From Pusillimonas noertemannii (GTDB lineage Bacteria > Pseudomonadota > Gammaproteobacteria > Burkholderiales > Burkholderiaceae_B), in NCBI RefSeq assembly GCF_003096595.1, contig NZ_QEKO01000001.1:1403834-1467833 (forward strand): DNA of 64,000 nucleotides, in the 5' to 3' direction. The notes under the pieces are model-generated. The model did not search any database. It worked only from the letters and a program-made list of their open reading frames with translations, and was not told where the DNA came from. The position numbers were made by a program, and so were the translations under genes. Numbering within the stretch: position 1 is the first letter of the stretch; each line of letters begins with the position of its first letter. Positions 9,287 through 17,295 of this stretch are shown piece after piece.

Positions 9287-10627
9287 ATGATCGATCAATG
9301 TAAACCCCTAAACAGCGCAGACAGCATGCCTTCCCGTCAAAAATCAAAAGCACATGAATCGCCCCGCCCAGCCCATACCGATCTGATCAGCGCAAAAGAT
9401 GCTTGTGCCATGCTGGGCATCAAGCTGGCAACGCTGTACACCTACGTAAGTCGCGGCCGCCTGCACCCCATCGCAAGGGCCGACACCCGCACCAATCTCT
9501 ACCTGCGCCACGAGGTAGAAGGCTTATTAGCACGTAGTACTGGACGAATGGGCCTCCCAACCGGAGCCTCAACCGCACTGCGCAAAGGGCAGCCGGTCGT
9601 CAACAGCAGCATCACCGAAATTACCGACCAAGGCCCCAGCTACCGGGGACATCTGGCTTCCGATCTTGTGCGTCACCCGGGCAACTTTGAAGCGGTGGCA
9701 GAATTATTATGGTCAGGGGTATTGCCAGGAGCTCAACACACTTGGCCAGTAGAACCCCCGGAAGTCGACTTGAAAGTAGCGCTCGATGCCATGCATTTTG
9801 AACGCATGCCCAGCCTGCGTATGATGCGTGTGCTGTCTATTGCTGCCACGGCCATGGGCGGCGGCACCTTGGTAGAGGAACTACGCAGCGGATCGATAAC
9901 CCGATACTCCAGACAAATGCTGTTTGCCTTTGCTGGATGCTTTGGTGTGTTGGGTCCGACTCACGGCTACTGCGACGTAGTGGGAGAGCGGCCCATTGCA
10001 GCACACATACTTAATTCATTGGGTATTCAACAAACTCCTCAACGGCTGAACGCGGTCAATGCGGGGCTGATCATGTGCGCCGACCATGATTTGTCATCAT
10101 CTACTTTCTCGGCACGGGTGGCCGCCTCGACGGGAGCGGGTCTGCACGCCTGCATTGTCACGGCGCTGGCGACCCATGTAGGCGTAACGTTGGCAGGCGG
10201 CTGCGACCAAGCCGACCAGCTAATACGTGGATTCGCGTCAACTGCGCAAATCAAGGCGCGAGTAAGCCAAGCCGAGCGCAACCGCGAGCGCCTGCCTGGC
10301 TTTACGTTACCGCTTTATCCGCATGGCGACCCACGGGCCACGTTTCTGATCGAGATCGCACACCAACTTGGAACACCCTCGCGACAGGCGGAGATGGCAT
10401 TTCGTTTTATTGAAAACGTACATAACCAGCTTGGCATGCCGCCCAATCTAGCCGCGGGGCTCATAGCCTTATGCCTTGCCTCGGGGCTACCAGAGCGCAC
10501 GGCCAGCACTTTATGGGGAACAGGCCGTGCGGCTGGCTGGATTGCGCATGTGCTGGAACAACGGTTGGCAGGATTCCAGATCAGACCACGTAGCAATTAC
10601 ATCGCGTCAGGAAAACGTACTGAATGA
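9287..10627 (+). CDS. HTH domain fused to a citrate-synthase-like domain; probable regulator
   Basis: A 446-aa protein. Residues about 32-62 (SAKDACAMLGIKLATLYTYVSRG) look like an excisionase/MerR-type helix-turn-helix; about 100-430 follow the citrate synthase fold, with CADHDLSSSTFSARVAAST and a C-terminal GRAAGWIAHVLEQR. The catalytic positions are altered: the GPLHGG histidine is replaced in TLAGGC (301-306), the PGFGH histidine is lost in PGFTLPLY (337-344), and the NVDF aspartate is replaced in ENVHNQLG (376-383). Citrate synthase activity is therefore unlikely. I infer a sensor of an acyl-CoA or acid that controls the divergent SDR-TRAP-ALDH operon. The ATG at 9287 lacks a clear ribosome binding site; ATG 9326 is an alternative. 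Confidence 0.8.
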   Translation: MIDQCKPLNSADSMPSRQKSKAHESPRPAHTDLISAKDACAMLGIKLATLYTYVSRGRLHPIARADTRTNLYLRHEVEGLLARSTGRMGLPTGASTALRKGQPVVNSSITEITDQGPSYRGHLASDLVRHPGNFEAVAELLWSGVLPGAQHTWPVEPPEVDLKVALDAMHFERMPSLRMMRVLSIAATAMGGGTLVEELRSGSITRYSRQMLFAFAGCFGVLGPTHGYCDVVGERPIAAHILNSLGIQQTPQRLNAVNAGLIMCADHDLSSSTFSARVAASTGAGLHACIVTALATHVGVTLAGGCDQADQLIRGFASTAQIKARVSQAERNRERLPGFTLPLYPHGDPRATFLIEIAHQLGTPSRQAEMAFRFIENVHNQLGMPPNLAAGLIALCLASGLPERTASTLWGTGRAAGWIAHVLEQRLAGFQIRPRSNYIASGKRTE

Positions 10628-10728
10628 GATGCTCCAAGAACAACTCTACCCTCCCGTACTTGTACGAATGGACCAAGCATGGCCTGGGCCATGGTCTCAA
10701 ACCACGCCCAATCGCATCATGGTCGTAG

Positions 10729-10755
10729 GCAGGCCCGCCTCGATAAGGCCTGCCT
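10729..10755. other. Imperfect hairpin between the citrate-synthase-like gene and the ComEA-like gene
   Basis: GGCAGGC and GCCTGCC arms separated by 13 nt, without a T-run, in the 154-bp gap after the regulator. It could be a weak terminator. The rest of 10628-10781 holds only the CGGAGG ribosome binding site of the next gene. Confidence 0.3.
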
Positions 10756-10781
10756 TCCCGTCCATTCATCCGGAGGTCGCC

Positions 10782-11414
10782 ATGAATCCCTTTACAGAAT
10801 CCACCGTAGCCCGCCCCCTAACTGAAGCCCCGGGCAAGGCCGCCAACGACCAGCTTATCAATGGCCATCAAGCCGCCCAAAACGGCCCGGCACAGCAAAG
10901 TACAGCACCCGGCCAGATACAGCAGAGCACCACACCTGGCCAGGCGCCGCAAAGTACAGCACCCCAACATACAGCGCCCCAGCATAGAGCCCGAGAAGGC
11001 CGCATGCCGCTTCGCCATCCTCGTTCGGCCCGCCTTGCCCGGCGCCGCGCGCGGGGCAAGGAAGCGGCTAGCCAGCCGGCTGCGTCGTGGCGGGTCTATG
11101 GCGGCAAAGCGGCGGGCGCCGTTCTTGGCTTTTTGCTGGCCTTGGCTTCGCCGTCGGCGTGGGCCGTCGACGTCAACACCGCCACTGCCCAGCAGCTTGA
11201 AACCATCACCGGCATCGGGCCCAAGACCGCGCAAGTCATCGTCGACGAGCGCACGCGCGGCGGAAGCTTCGAGTCGTTCGACGACCTGGCCGAGCGTGTC
11301 AAGGGCATAGGCCCCAAGAAGTCCCATTCACTGCAGGCGGCCGGGCTGACCATGGGGCAGGCGGGGGCGGCGCTAAAAAGCGCTGCGCCCGCGGCGCGCA
11401 AACCGGGAAAATAG
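10782..11414 (+). CDS. ComEA-like helix-hairpin-helix DNA-binding protein with an unusual N-terminal extension
   Basis: A 210-aa frame. The C-terminal 70 residues (VDVNTATAQQLETITGIGPKT..., then KGIGPKKSHSL) are two helix-hairpin-helix motifs like those of ComEA/YbaV, which bind DNA in the periplasm during uptake. Before them, GGKAAGAVLGFLLALASPSAWA resembles a signal peptide or membrane anchor, as expected for ComEA. About 75 further residues precede it, low-complexity and rich in Gln, Thr, Ser and Pro, encoded by short repeats. The ATG at 10782 has a strong GGAGG, but an ATG at 11004 (MPLRHP, preceded by GAAGG) would give a conventional 136-aa protein. Which start is used decides whether the repeat tract is translated. 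Confidence 0.75.
   Translation: MNPFTESTVARPLTEAPGKAANDQLINGHQAAQNGPAQQSTAPGQIQQSTTPGQAPQSTAPQHTAPQHRAREGRMPLRHPRSARLARRRARGKEAASQPAASWRVYGGKAAGAVLGFLLALASPSAWAVDVNTATAQQLETITGIGPKTAQVIVDERTRGGSFESFDDLAERVKGIGPKKSHSLQAAGLTMGQAGAALKSAAPAARKPGK
10900..10985 (+). repeat. Degenerate short tandem repeat inside the ComEA-like gene
   Basis: Units resembling CAAAGTACAGCACC alternate with CCAGATACAGCAGAGCACCA and CCAGGCGCC; the first unit recurs almost exactly (GCAAAGTACAGCACC near 10906 and 10951). The tract encodes Q-S-T-A-P and P-G-Q type motifs in the extension of the ComEA-like protein and may vary in length between strains. Confidence 0.55.
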
Positions 11415-11420
11415 CTTCGG

Positions 11421-11452
11421 AGCCCGGCGCGCCTCGCATGGCGGGCCGGGCT
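11421..11452. terminator. Candidate hairpin terminator after the ComEA-like gene
   Basis: AGCCCGGC (11421-11428) pairs with GCCGGGCT (11445-11452). The stem is strong but has no T-run, so factor-independent function is uncertain. The rest of 11415-11708 shows no credible gene and leads into cysM. Confidence 0.4.
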
Positions 11453-11708
11453 AGCGGCGCACGCTTTGGCGTTCAAGGCCAACGTTCGGGGGGCAAGATA
11501 AACGGTCAGCCGTTCAAAGTAATTGTTCAACTATTCGAAGCAGATGGCCGGGCGTGCGAAGCGAGACTGGAGGTCGCGGCGAATGGGCGGCTATGCATGA
11601 AAAACGCCCGGCATGCAAGGCGAACAGGGCCGCCTGCCGGCCGGTTTTCTTTGCGGCTTGGCGGCCGTGCCCGGTGTCGGGCGTATCGTTGGGTGTATCA
11701 TTTGCAGC

Positions 11709-12614
11709 ATGAAACAATACCAGACCATCGAGCAAACCATAGGCGGCACGCCTCTGGTTCGACTGCAGCGCATTCCCGGGCAATTTGGCCAAGAACGGGG
11801 CAACGTCATTCTGGCCAAGCTTGAAGGCAACAACCCCGCGGGGTCTGTAAAAGACCGCGCCGCCAATTCCATGATCAGCCGCGCCGAGCAGCGGGGCGAG
11901 ATCAAGCCCGGCGACACCCTCATCGAGGCCACCAGCGGCAACACGGGCATTGCCCTGGCCATGGTGGCCGCCGTGCGCGGCTACGAGATGATCCTGATCA
12001 TGCCTGACAACCTGTCGCTCGAGCGCCGCGCGGCCATGACGGCCTATGGCGCGCAGCTTATTCTTACGCCGGCCAACCAGGGCGGCATGGAGTACGCCCG
12101 CGACCTCGCTACTTCTATGCAGGCCGAAGGCAAGGGCAAGGTGCTCGATCAATTCGCCAACCCCGACAACACCCAGGCCCATATCGATACCACAGGCCCC
12201 GAGCTTTGGCGGCAAACCGATGGCGGCATCACGCATTTTGTCAGCGCCATGGGCACCACCGGCACCATCATGGGTGTGGGCAGCTATCTGCGCAGCCAGA
12301 ACCCGGCCATCCAGGTCGTTGGCGCGCAGCCGGCCGAGGGCGCTTCGATTCCCGGCATACGTAAGTGGCCCGAGGCCTATCAGCCCAAGATCTATCACCC
12401 CGAGCAGGTCGATGCCTTCGAGTACATCGGCCAGCACGAAGCCGAGGAAATGGCCCGCCGCCTTGCGGCCGAAGAAGGCATTTTTGCCGGCATCTCGTCG
12501 GCGGGGGCGCTGGTGGCGGCGCTTCGGGTGGCCTCGCGGGTTCAGAATGCCACCATCGCCTTCATCATCTGCGATCGCGGCGACCGCTATCTGTCCACCG
12601 GCGTGTTCAATTAG
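11709..12614 (+). CDS. cysM: Cysteine synthase B (O-acetylserine sulfhydrylase B)
   Basis: A 301-aa PLP enzyme (E. coli CysM is 303 aa). The catalytic lysine lies in EGNNPAGSVKDRAA (near residue 45), the phosphate- and substrate-binding loop is TSGNTG near 75, and a GTTGTI cofactor loop follows near 180. It makes cysteine from O-acetylserine and sulfide or thiosulfate; CysM-type enzymes have the short EGNNPAGSVKDR form seen here. The ATG at 11709 gives the family-sized protein. Convergent with egtB across a perfect palindrome. Its closeness to ergothioneine genes may be functional, since ergothioneine needs cysteine, but they are on opposite strands. Confidence 0.95.
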   Translation: MKQYQTIEQTIGGTPLVRLQRIPGQFGQERGNVILAKLEGNNPAGSVKDRAANSMISRAEQRGEIKPGDTLIEATSGNTGIALAMVAAVRGYEMILIMPDNLSLERRAAMTAYGAQLILTPANQGGMEYARDLATSMQAEGKGKVLDQFANPDNTQAHIDTTGPELWRQTDGGITHFVSAMGTTGTIMGVGSYLRSQNPAIQVVGAQPAEGASIPGIRKWPEAYQPKIYHPEQVDAFEYIGQHEAEEMARRLAAEEGIFAGISSAGALVAALRVASRVQNATIAFIICDRGDRYLSTGVFN

Positions 12615-12643
12615 TCCCGTCCCAAAGGCGCGCGCCAAAGCCT

Positions 12644-12669
12644 GCCATGAAGCGCCGGCGCTTCATGGC
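12644..12669. terminator. 26-bp perfect palindrome between convergent cysM and egtB
   Basis: The two 13-nt halves, GCCATGAAGCGCC and GGCGCTTCATGGC, are exact reverse complements with no loop spacer. Lying between convergent stop codons, it could serve as a bidirectional terminator, although no T-run follows on either strand. Confidence 0.55.
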
Positions 12670-12710
12670 GGCCGGGTCTACCGATGTCTCTATTTCTAAA
12701 ACTGCAGGGT

Positions 12711-13952
12711 CTATAAAGAGCGCGCCAGCCGCAGTCCCGTGTACTGCCAGCGGGCATGGGCGGGAAAGAAGTTGCGGTAGGTGGCGCGGCTGTGGTCGGG
12801 CGGGGTCACGCAAGAACCGCCTCGCAGCACATATTGGTTCACCATGAACTTGCCGTTGTATTCGCCTATGGCTCCGGCGGCCGGTTTGTAGCCGGGGTAG
12901 GGCGCATAGCTGCTGCTGGTCCATTGCCAGGCAGTGTCGTACACCTGCTCGATGGGCGGCGCGTCGGCCGGTTCGCCGTCGTTGAGCCCGCGCCGGGTCG
13001 ACACGACCGCGTGCTCCCATTCCGCCTCGCTTGGAAGACGGGCCTGTGCCCAGCGCGCATAGGCATCCGCTTCGTAATACGAAAGATGCAGGGCGGCATG
13101 TTCGGGTTGCAGGGGCTGCCTGCCGTGAAGCGTAAACTCGTGCCACGCGCCGCCGAGCTGCTCCCAATACAAGGGCTGGGAGATGGGCTGGGAACCCGAG
13201 CGCAGCCAGGCCCAGCCTTCGGAAAGCCACAGGGCGGGGTCATCGTAGCCGCCGGCCTGCATGAACTCCAGGTATTCGGCATTGGTGACCAGCCTGGACG
13301 CCATGGCATAGGGCTCGAGATATTGCCGGTGCCGCGGTGTCTCGTTGTCGAAGCAGAAGCCCTGGCCTTGATGGCCCAGCTCAACGATGCCGCCATCGAA
13401 CGACCGCCACTGCATGGCAGAAGGCGGGCTGGCGGGCGGCATTGCCTCGGCCCAGTAGGCCGGGCGCAAAGGGTTGTGCCAGAACAGGTGCTGCAGGTCG
13501 GTCAGGATCAGTTCCTGGTGCTGTTGCTCGTGCTGCATGCCCAGCTCGATAAGGCGCTCGAGTTCCGGGGCCGCGGCGCCCATGGGGGACGCGGCGATCA
13601 AGATCAGCGATTCTATGCGGGCATCGATGTCCTGGCGGTATTCATGAACCTCGTCCATGCCCGGCCGTGTGACAAGGCCGCGCTGCGAGCGCGGGTACTG
13701 CTCTCCGATGCCGTTGTAGTACGAATTGAACAGCATCCTGAAGGCCGGATGGAAGGGCCGGAACGCGGGCTCGAAGCGTTCGAGCACAAAGGTCTCGAAG
13801 AACCACGTGGTGTGGGCCAGATGCCATTTCACGGGGCTGGCATCGGTCATTGATTGGCCGCAGCAGTCTTCGTCGCTAAGGGGTTCGGCCAGCATGGCGG
13901 TGGCGCGCCGCACGGCCTCGAATCGCGACAGCAGGGTGCCGGACAAACTCAT
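12711..13952 (-). CDS. egtB: Ergothioneine biosynthesis sulfoxide synthase EgtB
   Basis: A 413-aa protein: N-terminal DinB-like helical domain with WHLAH (His44, His47) and QHEQQHQE (His141, His145), the non-haem iron ligands, followed by a C-terminal formylglycine-generating-enzyme-like domain (YCxGG-type folds, WEHAV, WQWTSSSY near 350, GGSC near 390). EgtB uses iron and oxygen to join hercynine to a thiol donor (gamma-glutamylcysteine or cysteine) as a sulfoxide. The start at 13952 overlaps the egtD stop (TGATG), so the pair is translationally coupled. No egtA or egtC lies nearby, consistent with proteobacterial versions that may use cysteine or glutathione precursors directly. Confidence 0.93.
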   Translation of the reverse strand: MSLSGTLLSRFEAVRRATAMLAEPLSDEDCCGQSMTDASPVKWHLAHTTWFFETFVLERFEPAFRPFHPAFRMLFNSYYNGIGEQYPRSQRGLVTRPGMDEVHEYRQDIDARIESLILIAASPMGAAAPELERLIELGMQHEQQHQELILTDLQHLFWHNPLRPAYWAEAMPPASPPSAMQWRSFDGGIVELGHQGQGFCFDNETPRHRQYLEPYAMASRLVTNAEYLEFMQAGGYDDPALWLSEGWAWLRSGSQPISQPLYWEQLGGAWHEFTLHGRQPLQPEHAALHLSYYEADAYARWAQARLPSEAEWEHAVVSTRRGLNDGEPADAPPIEQVYDTAWQWTSSSYAPYPGYKPAAGAIGEYNGKFMVNQYVLRGGSCVTPPDHSRATYRNFFPAHARWQYTGLRLARSL

Positions 13953-14983
13953 CACGCGACATCCTTTTGCAGTGAAACAGCCGTTTGCGTCCGGGCATGG
14001 ACGACTGCGAACCAGCCGGCGGGGTCCGTCCAGAAATCGGTCGGCTGCCAGCCCGCACTCTCGAGCAAAGCGGCCAGCGAGGCGCGGGTGTACTTGTAGC
14101 TGCTTTCGGTATGGATGCGCTCGCCCTCGGCGAAACGCCGGCTCGATCCGGGCCAGCGCACCAGGACGGCGCGGCGTGCCTGCAAATGCATTTCGATCCG
14201 GCTTTTCTGTTCGTTGAAGAAAGCCACGTGAGTCCAGTCGCGCACGTCGAAATCGGCCTTGAGCAAGCGGTTCAGGTTGCGCAGCAGGTTCAGGTTGAAG
14301 GCGGCCGTCAGGCCCAGTGCGTCGTCGTAGGCGGCGTTGAGTACCTCGGGCTCCTTGACGAGATCGACCCCCAGCAGCAGCGACGCCTGCCTTCCGCCCG
14401 ATTGCCGCAGGCCGCTGAGGAAGCGGTGGGCGTCGTCGGGCCCGAAGTTGCCCAGCGACGAGCCCGGATAAAAGAACAGGCGATTGTCCGCGGGCACCTC
14501 TTGGGGCAGGTGCAGGCCTTGCGAGAAGTCCTGCCCCAGGGCCGTCATGCGGATGTCGGGGTGGCAGGACTGAAGCCTGTCCAATGCGTCGCGAAGAAAG
14601 TCGGCCGATATGTCCACGGCGACGTAGTGGCGCGGCGCCAGCACTCCGAACAGGCTTTCGGCCTTGGCACAGTTGCCGGCGCCCAGGTCGACCAGCACGG
14701 CGCCCGGTCCAGCGGCCCGGGCAATGTCGTGCCGATGGGCGCGGAAGATGGCGGCCTCGGTGCGCGTGGGGTAGTACTCGGGCAGCAGGCACAGGGATTC
14801 GAACAGCTTTGAGCCCAATGTGTCGTAGAGATACTTCGGGGGCATCTGGGCTGGAGAGCCCAGCAGCCCGCGGCTTATTTCGGCGCGCTCTGCGTCGCTT
14901 TGGCCGGCGGCGATGCCGCCGCCTTGATCGTTTGCGCAGTCGTCGGCACTGTGCTGCCGGACAAGAGGTGAGTGTATCGACAT
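13952..14983 (-). CDS. egtD: L-histidine N(alpha)-methyltransferase EgtD
   Basis: A 343-aa SAM-dependent methyltransferase that trimethylates histidine to hercynine, the first step of ergothioneine synthesis. Signatures: PPKYLYDTLGSKLFESL near residue 40, EYYPTRTEAAI, the SAM loop VLVDLGAGNCAKAE near 90, and SSYKYTRASLAALLESAGW near the C-terminus. These match the DUF2260/EgtD family. The start at 14983 (MSIHSPL) has only a weak ribosome binding site; a Met nine codons upstream (15010) is possible. Directly upstream of egtB with overlapping codons. Confidence 0.93.
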   Translation of the reverse strand: MSIHSPLVRQHSADDCANDQGGGIAAGQSDAERAEISRGLLGSPAQMPPKYLYDTLGSKLFESLCLLPEYYPTRTEAAIFRAHRHDIARAAGPGAVLVDLGAGNCAKAESLFGVLAPRHYVAVDISADFLRDALDRLQSCHPDIRMTALGQDFSQGLHLPQEVPADNRLFFYPGSSLGNFGPDDAHRFLSGLRQSGGRQASLLLGVDLVKEPEVLNAAYDDALGLTAAFNLNLLRNLNRLLKADFDVRDWTHVAFFNEQKSRIEMHLQARRAVLVRWPGSSRRFAEGERIHTESSYKYTRASLAALLESAGWQPTDFWTDPAGWFAVVHARTQTAVSLQKDVA

Positions 14984-15092
14984 CGGCTTTCGCTCATGGT
15001 CTGCCCACATGGCCTCGGGCGGCCTTTTAGAGTAACACTGTCGATACGGCGCGGTAAGGCCGCCGCATGGCGGCCCCACCGTGCCCAAGGCT

Positions 15093-16256
15093 TCAATTGG
15101 GCGCGCCGTAGCCCATGCGCGAGGCCAGCTCCTGGGCCAGGTCGGCCACCGAAGTGGCATAGAAGTAGCTGCGGTTGTAATGGGTGATGGCGAAGAAGTT
15201 GGGCGTGCCGCAACGGTATTCGGCGGTTTTGCGCGGTTCGTCCACCAGGTCGACGATGCCCAGCTTGTGTTGCGTCCAGTCGCTGTCGAATGAACTGTCG
15301 GCGGGTGCCCGCGCCTTGCTTGCCCCCCGTGTTTTAAGTTGTTCCCAGTCGTAAACAGGTTCCAGCCCGCCGTGTACCAGGGATTTCGCATCGGCCGGAA
15401 GGGCGACCGGCGCAAACACGGGCAGGCCGGGCTGCCAGCCGTGCTGGACCAGGAAGTTGGCCACCGAGGCGATGGCGTCTTCGGGGCTGGCCGCCAGGTC
15501 GATGTGGCGGTCGCCGTTGCCATCGGCGGCATAGCGCATCAGGCTGCCGGGCATGAACTGGGGCAGCCCCATGGCGCCGGCGAAAGAGCCGGTAGCCTGG
15601 CGCGCGTCGAGAACGCCCTGGTAGTCGAGGAGGATGAGGTCGGCCAGTTGGTCCTGGAACAACTGGCTGCGCTCGGGGCGTTGCGGGTCGGGATAACGGA
15701 AGGCCAGGGTCGCGATGGCGTCCAGCACCGAGAAGCTGCCGGTGTACCTTCCATAGACGGTTTCCACCCCTATTATGGCTACGATGATGGAAGGCGGAAC
15801 GCCATATTGGGCTGCCGCCCGGTCGAGCATGGCCCGGTTCTCGTTCCAGAACTCAACGCCGGCGCGTATGCGCACGGGCTCGACGAAGCGCTTGCGGTAT
15901 GTAACCCAGCTGCGCCGCACGCGCGTCTTGGAAGGCGACATCAGCTCGGCCGCCTTGGCGTTGTAGCGGGCGTCTTCCAGCAAGGCTTCGACATGGGACA
16001 GCGGCAGCTTGTGCTTGGCCGCCACTTGGCGGGCATAGCTTTGGACTTCGGGCTTGAGCCTGCCCTGGGCATCGACAAAGCCGTTTGCGTCAACAGAGGC
16101 CGCGGGGGGCCTGCGGGCGTGGCTGGAAGCCGAGGCCGCTGGTGCCGCCTGGGCAGCCGGCGAATTCTGGGCGGAGGGCGGGGCGGTATGGCTGGATGCG
16201 CAGCCGCCCAGCAGTACGGCTGCCGCGACTTGCAAAATGCGGACGGGTTTGAACAT
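15093..16256 (-). CDS. mltB: Lytic murein transglycosylase B (lipoprotein)
   Basis: A 387-aa MltB/SLT-family enzyme that cleaves peptidoglycan glycan strands with anhydro-muramyl formation. A lipobox (LLGGC, Cys19) indicates an outer-membrane lipoprotein. An Ala/Ser/Pro linker follows, then the catalytic domain, with the general acid Glu in IIGVETVYGRYTG and the family pattern GAMGLPQFMPGSLMRYA. AAGGAGG precedes the start at ideal spacing. Divergent from the deacetylase-like gene with only 10 bp between start codons, so the promoters must lie inside the coding regions or overlap. Confidence 0.94.
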   Translation of the reverse strand: MFKPVRILQVAAAVLLGGCASSHTAPPSAQNSPAAQAAPAASASSHARRPPAASVDANGFVDAQGRLKPEVQSYARQVAAKHKLPLSHVEALLEDARYNAKAAELMSPSKTRVRRSWVTYRKRFVEPVRIRAGVEFWNENRAMLDRAAAQYGVPPSIIVAIIGVETVYGRYTGSFSVLDAIATLAFRYPDPQRPERSQLFQDQLADLILLDYQGVLDARQATGSFAGAMGLPQFMPGSLMRYAADGNGDRHIDLAASPEDAIASVANFLVQHGWQPGLPVFAPVALPADAKSLVHGGLEPVYDWEQLKTRGASKARAPADSSFDSDWTQHKLGIVDLVDEPRKTAEYRCGTPNFFAITHYNRSYFYATSVADLAQELASRMGYGAPN

Positions 16257-16266
16257 AATCCTCCTT

Positions 16267-17190
16267 ATGCAGACCCTCTATATTACCCACCCCGAATGCC
16301 GCCTGCATGAAATGGGCGAATGGCATCCTGAAAGCCCCCACCGTCTCGATGCCATCAATGATCAACTGATTTCCAGCGGTCTGCGTGGGCTGATCGACGA
16401 GCGCGAGGCCGTGCCGGCTCAAGAGGCCGATATATTGCGCGTACACACGCCATCCCTGCTGGCCCAGCTGCGCCGCCTTTCACCCGTCCGGGGCTATGCC
16501 GAGATCGATCCCGACACGCTCATGAACTCCCATACGTTGGCGGCCGCGTTTGCCGCTGCCGGGGCAGGTATTACGGCGATCGATGCCATCATGGACGGAC
16601 AGGCAAGCACCGCCTTCTGTTCGGTCCGTCCGCCTGGCCACCATGCCCGGCCGGCCCAGGCCATGGGGTTCTGCTTTTTCAATAATCTGGCTGTAACTGT
16701 AGCGTATGCGCTCGAAAAGTACGGGTTTAAACGGATAGCGATCATCGATTTCGACGTGCATCATGGCAATGGAACCGAAGAAATATTTGAGGAAGACAGC
16801 CGCATACTGATGTGCAGCTTCTTCCAGCATCCGCTCTTTCCCAATGTATGCACTGAAAATCCCGGCCCGAACATGGTCAATGTGCCGGCGCCGGCCCATG
16901 CCGACGGCGCGGCCCTTCGAGAAATCGTCGAATCGCGCTGGATGCCCCGGCTCGAGGCCTTCCAGCCCGAAATCATCTTTGTCTCGGCGGGTTTCGACGG
17001 CCACCGCGACGACATGCTCGGAGAGTTCGACATGCTCGAGTCCGACTATGCCTGGATCACCGAGAAACTCGTCGATCTGGCCGACCGCAGCGCGCAGGGG
17101 CGCATCGTCAGCTTCCTCGAGGGGGGGTACGACCTGTCGGCCCTGGGCCGCAGTGTTGCAGTGCACATCAAAGCTTTGGCAAAGCTGTAG
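16267..17190 (+). CDS. Histone deacetylase family protein (acetyl-lysine / acetylpolyamine hydrolase fold)
   Basis: A 307-aa zinc hydrolase of the arginase/deacetylase superfamily. RPPGHHARP holds the catalytic His pair, DFDVHHGNGTEEIF the zinc-binding Asp and His, and SAGFDGHRDD the second metal Asp. Bacterial members deacetylate acetylpolyamines, small amides or protein lysines; which applies here cannot be told. The ATG at 16267 starts cleanly at the conserved fold (TLYITHPECRLHEMG), although no ribosome binding site is evident, and an upstream in-frame extension would overlap mltB. About 105 bp separate it from etfB. Confidence 0.9.
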   Translation: MQTLYITHPECRLHEMGEWHPESPHRLDAINDQLISSGLRGLIDEREAVPAQEADILRVHTPSLLAQLRRLSPVRGYAEIDPDTLMNSHTLAAAFAAAGAGITAIDAIMDGQASTAFCSVRPPGHHARPAQAMGFCFFNNLAVTVAYALEKYGFKRIAIIDFDVHHGNGTEEIFEEDSRILMCSFFQHPLFPNVCTENPGPNMVNVPAPAHADGAALREIVESRWMPRLEAFQPEIIFVSAGFDGHRDDMLGEFDMLESDYAWITEKLVDLADRSAQGRIVSFLEGGYDLSALGRSVAVHIKALAKL

Positions 17191-17295
17191 AATGCAATAT
17201 TGCCCAGGTAAAGACCCAATCGGCTGCGCTTTTAGCACAAGGCGGGCGCGGCCCCAAACAGGAATTCCCATTCAATATCCCGGAGGAACTGCTCG

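Noticed and set aside
9287..10627. Annotation as an active citrate or methylcitrate synthase
   Set aside because: Catalytic His/His/Asp positions are replaced and an HTH domain is fused; a regulatory role fits better.
12711..14792. A 693-codon frame that would fuse egtB to a longer N-terminus
   Set aside because: The first 280 codons run out of frame through egtD and are not protein-like; EgtB begins at 13952.
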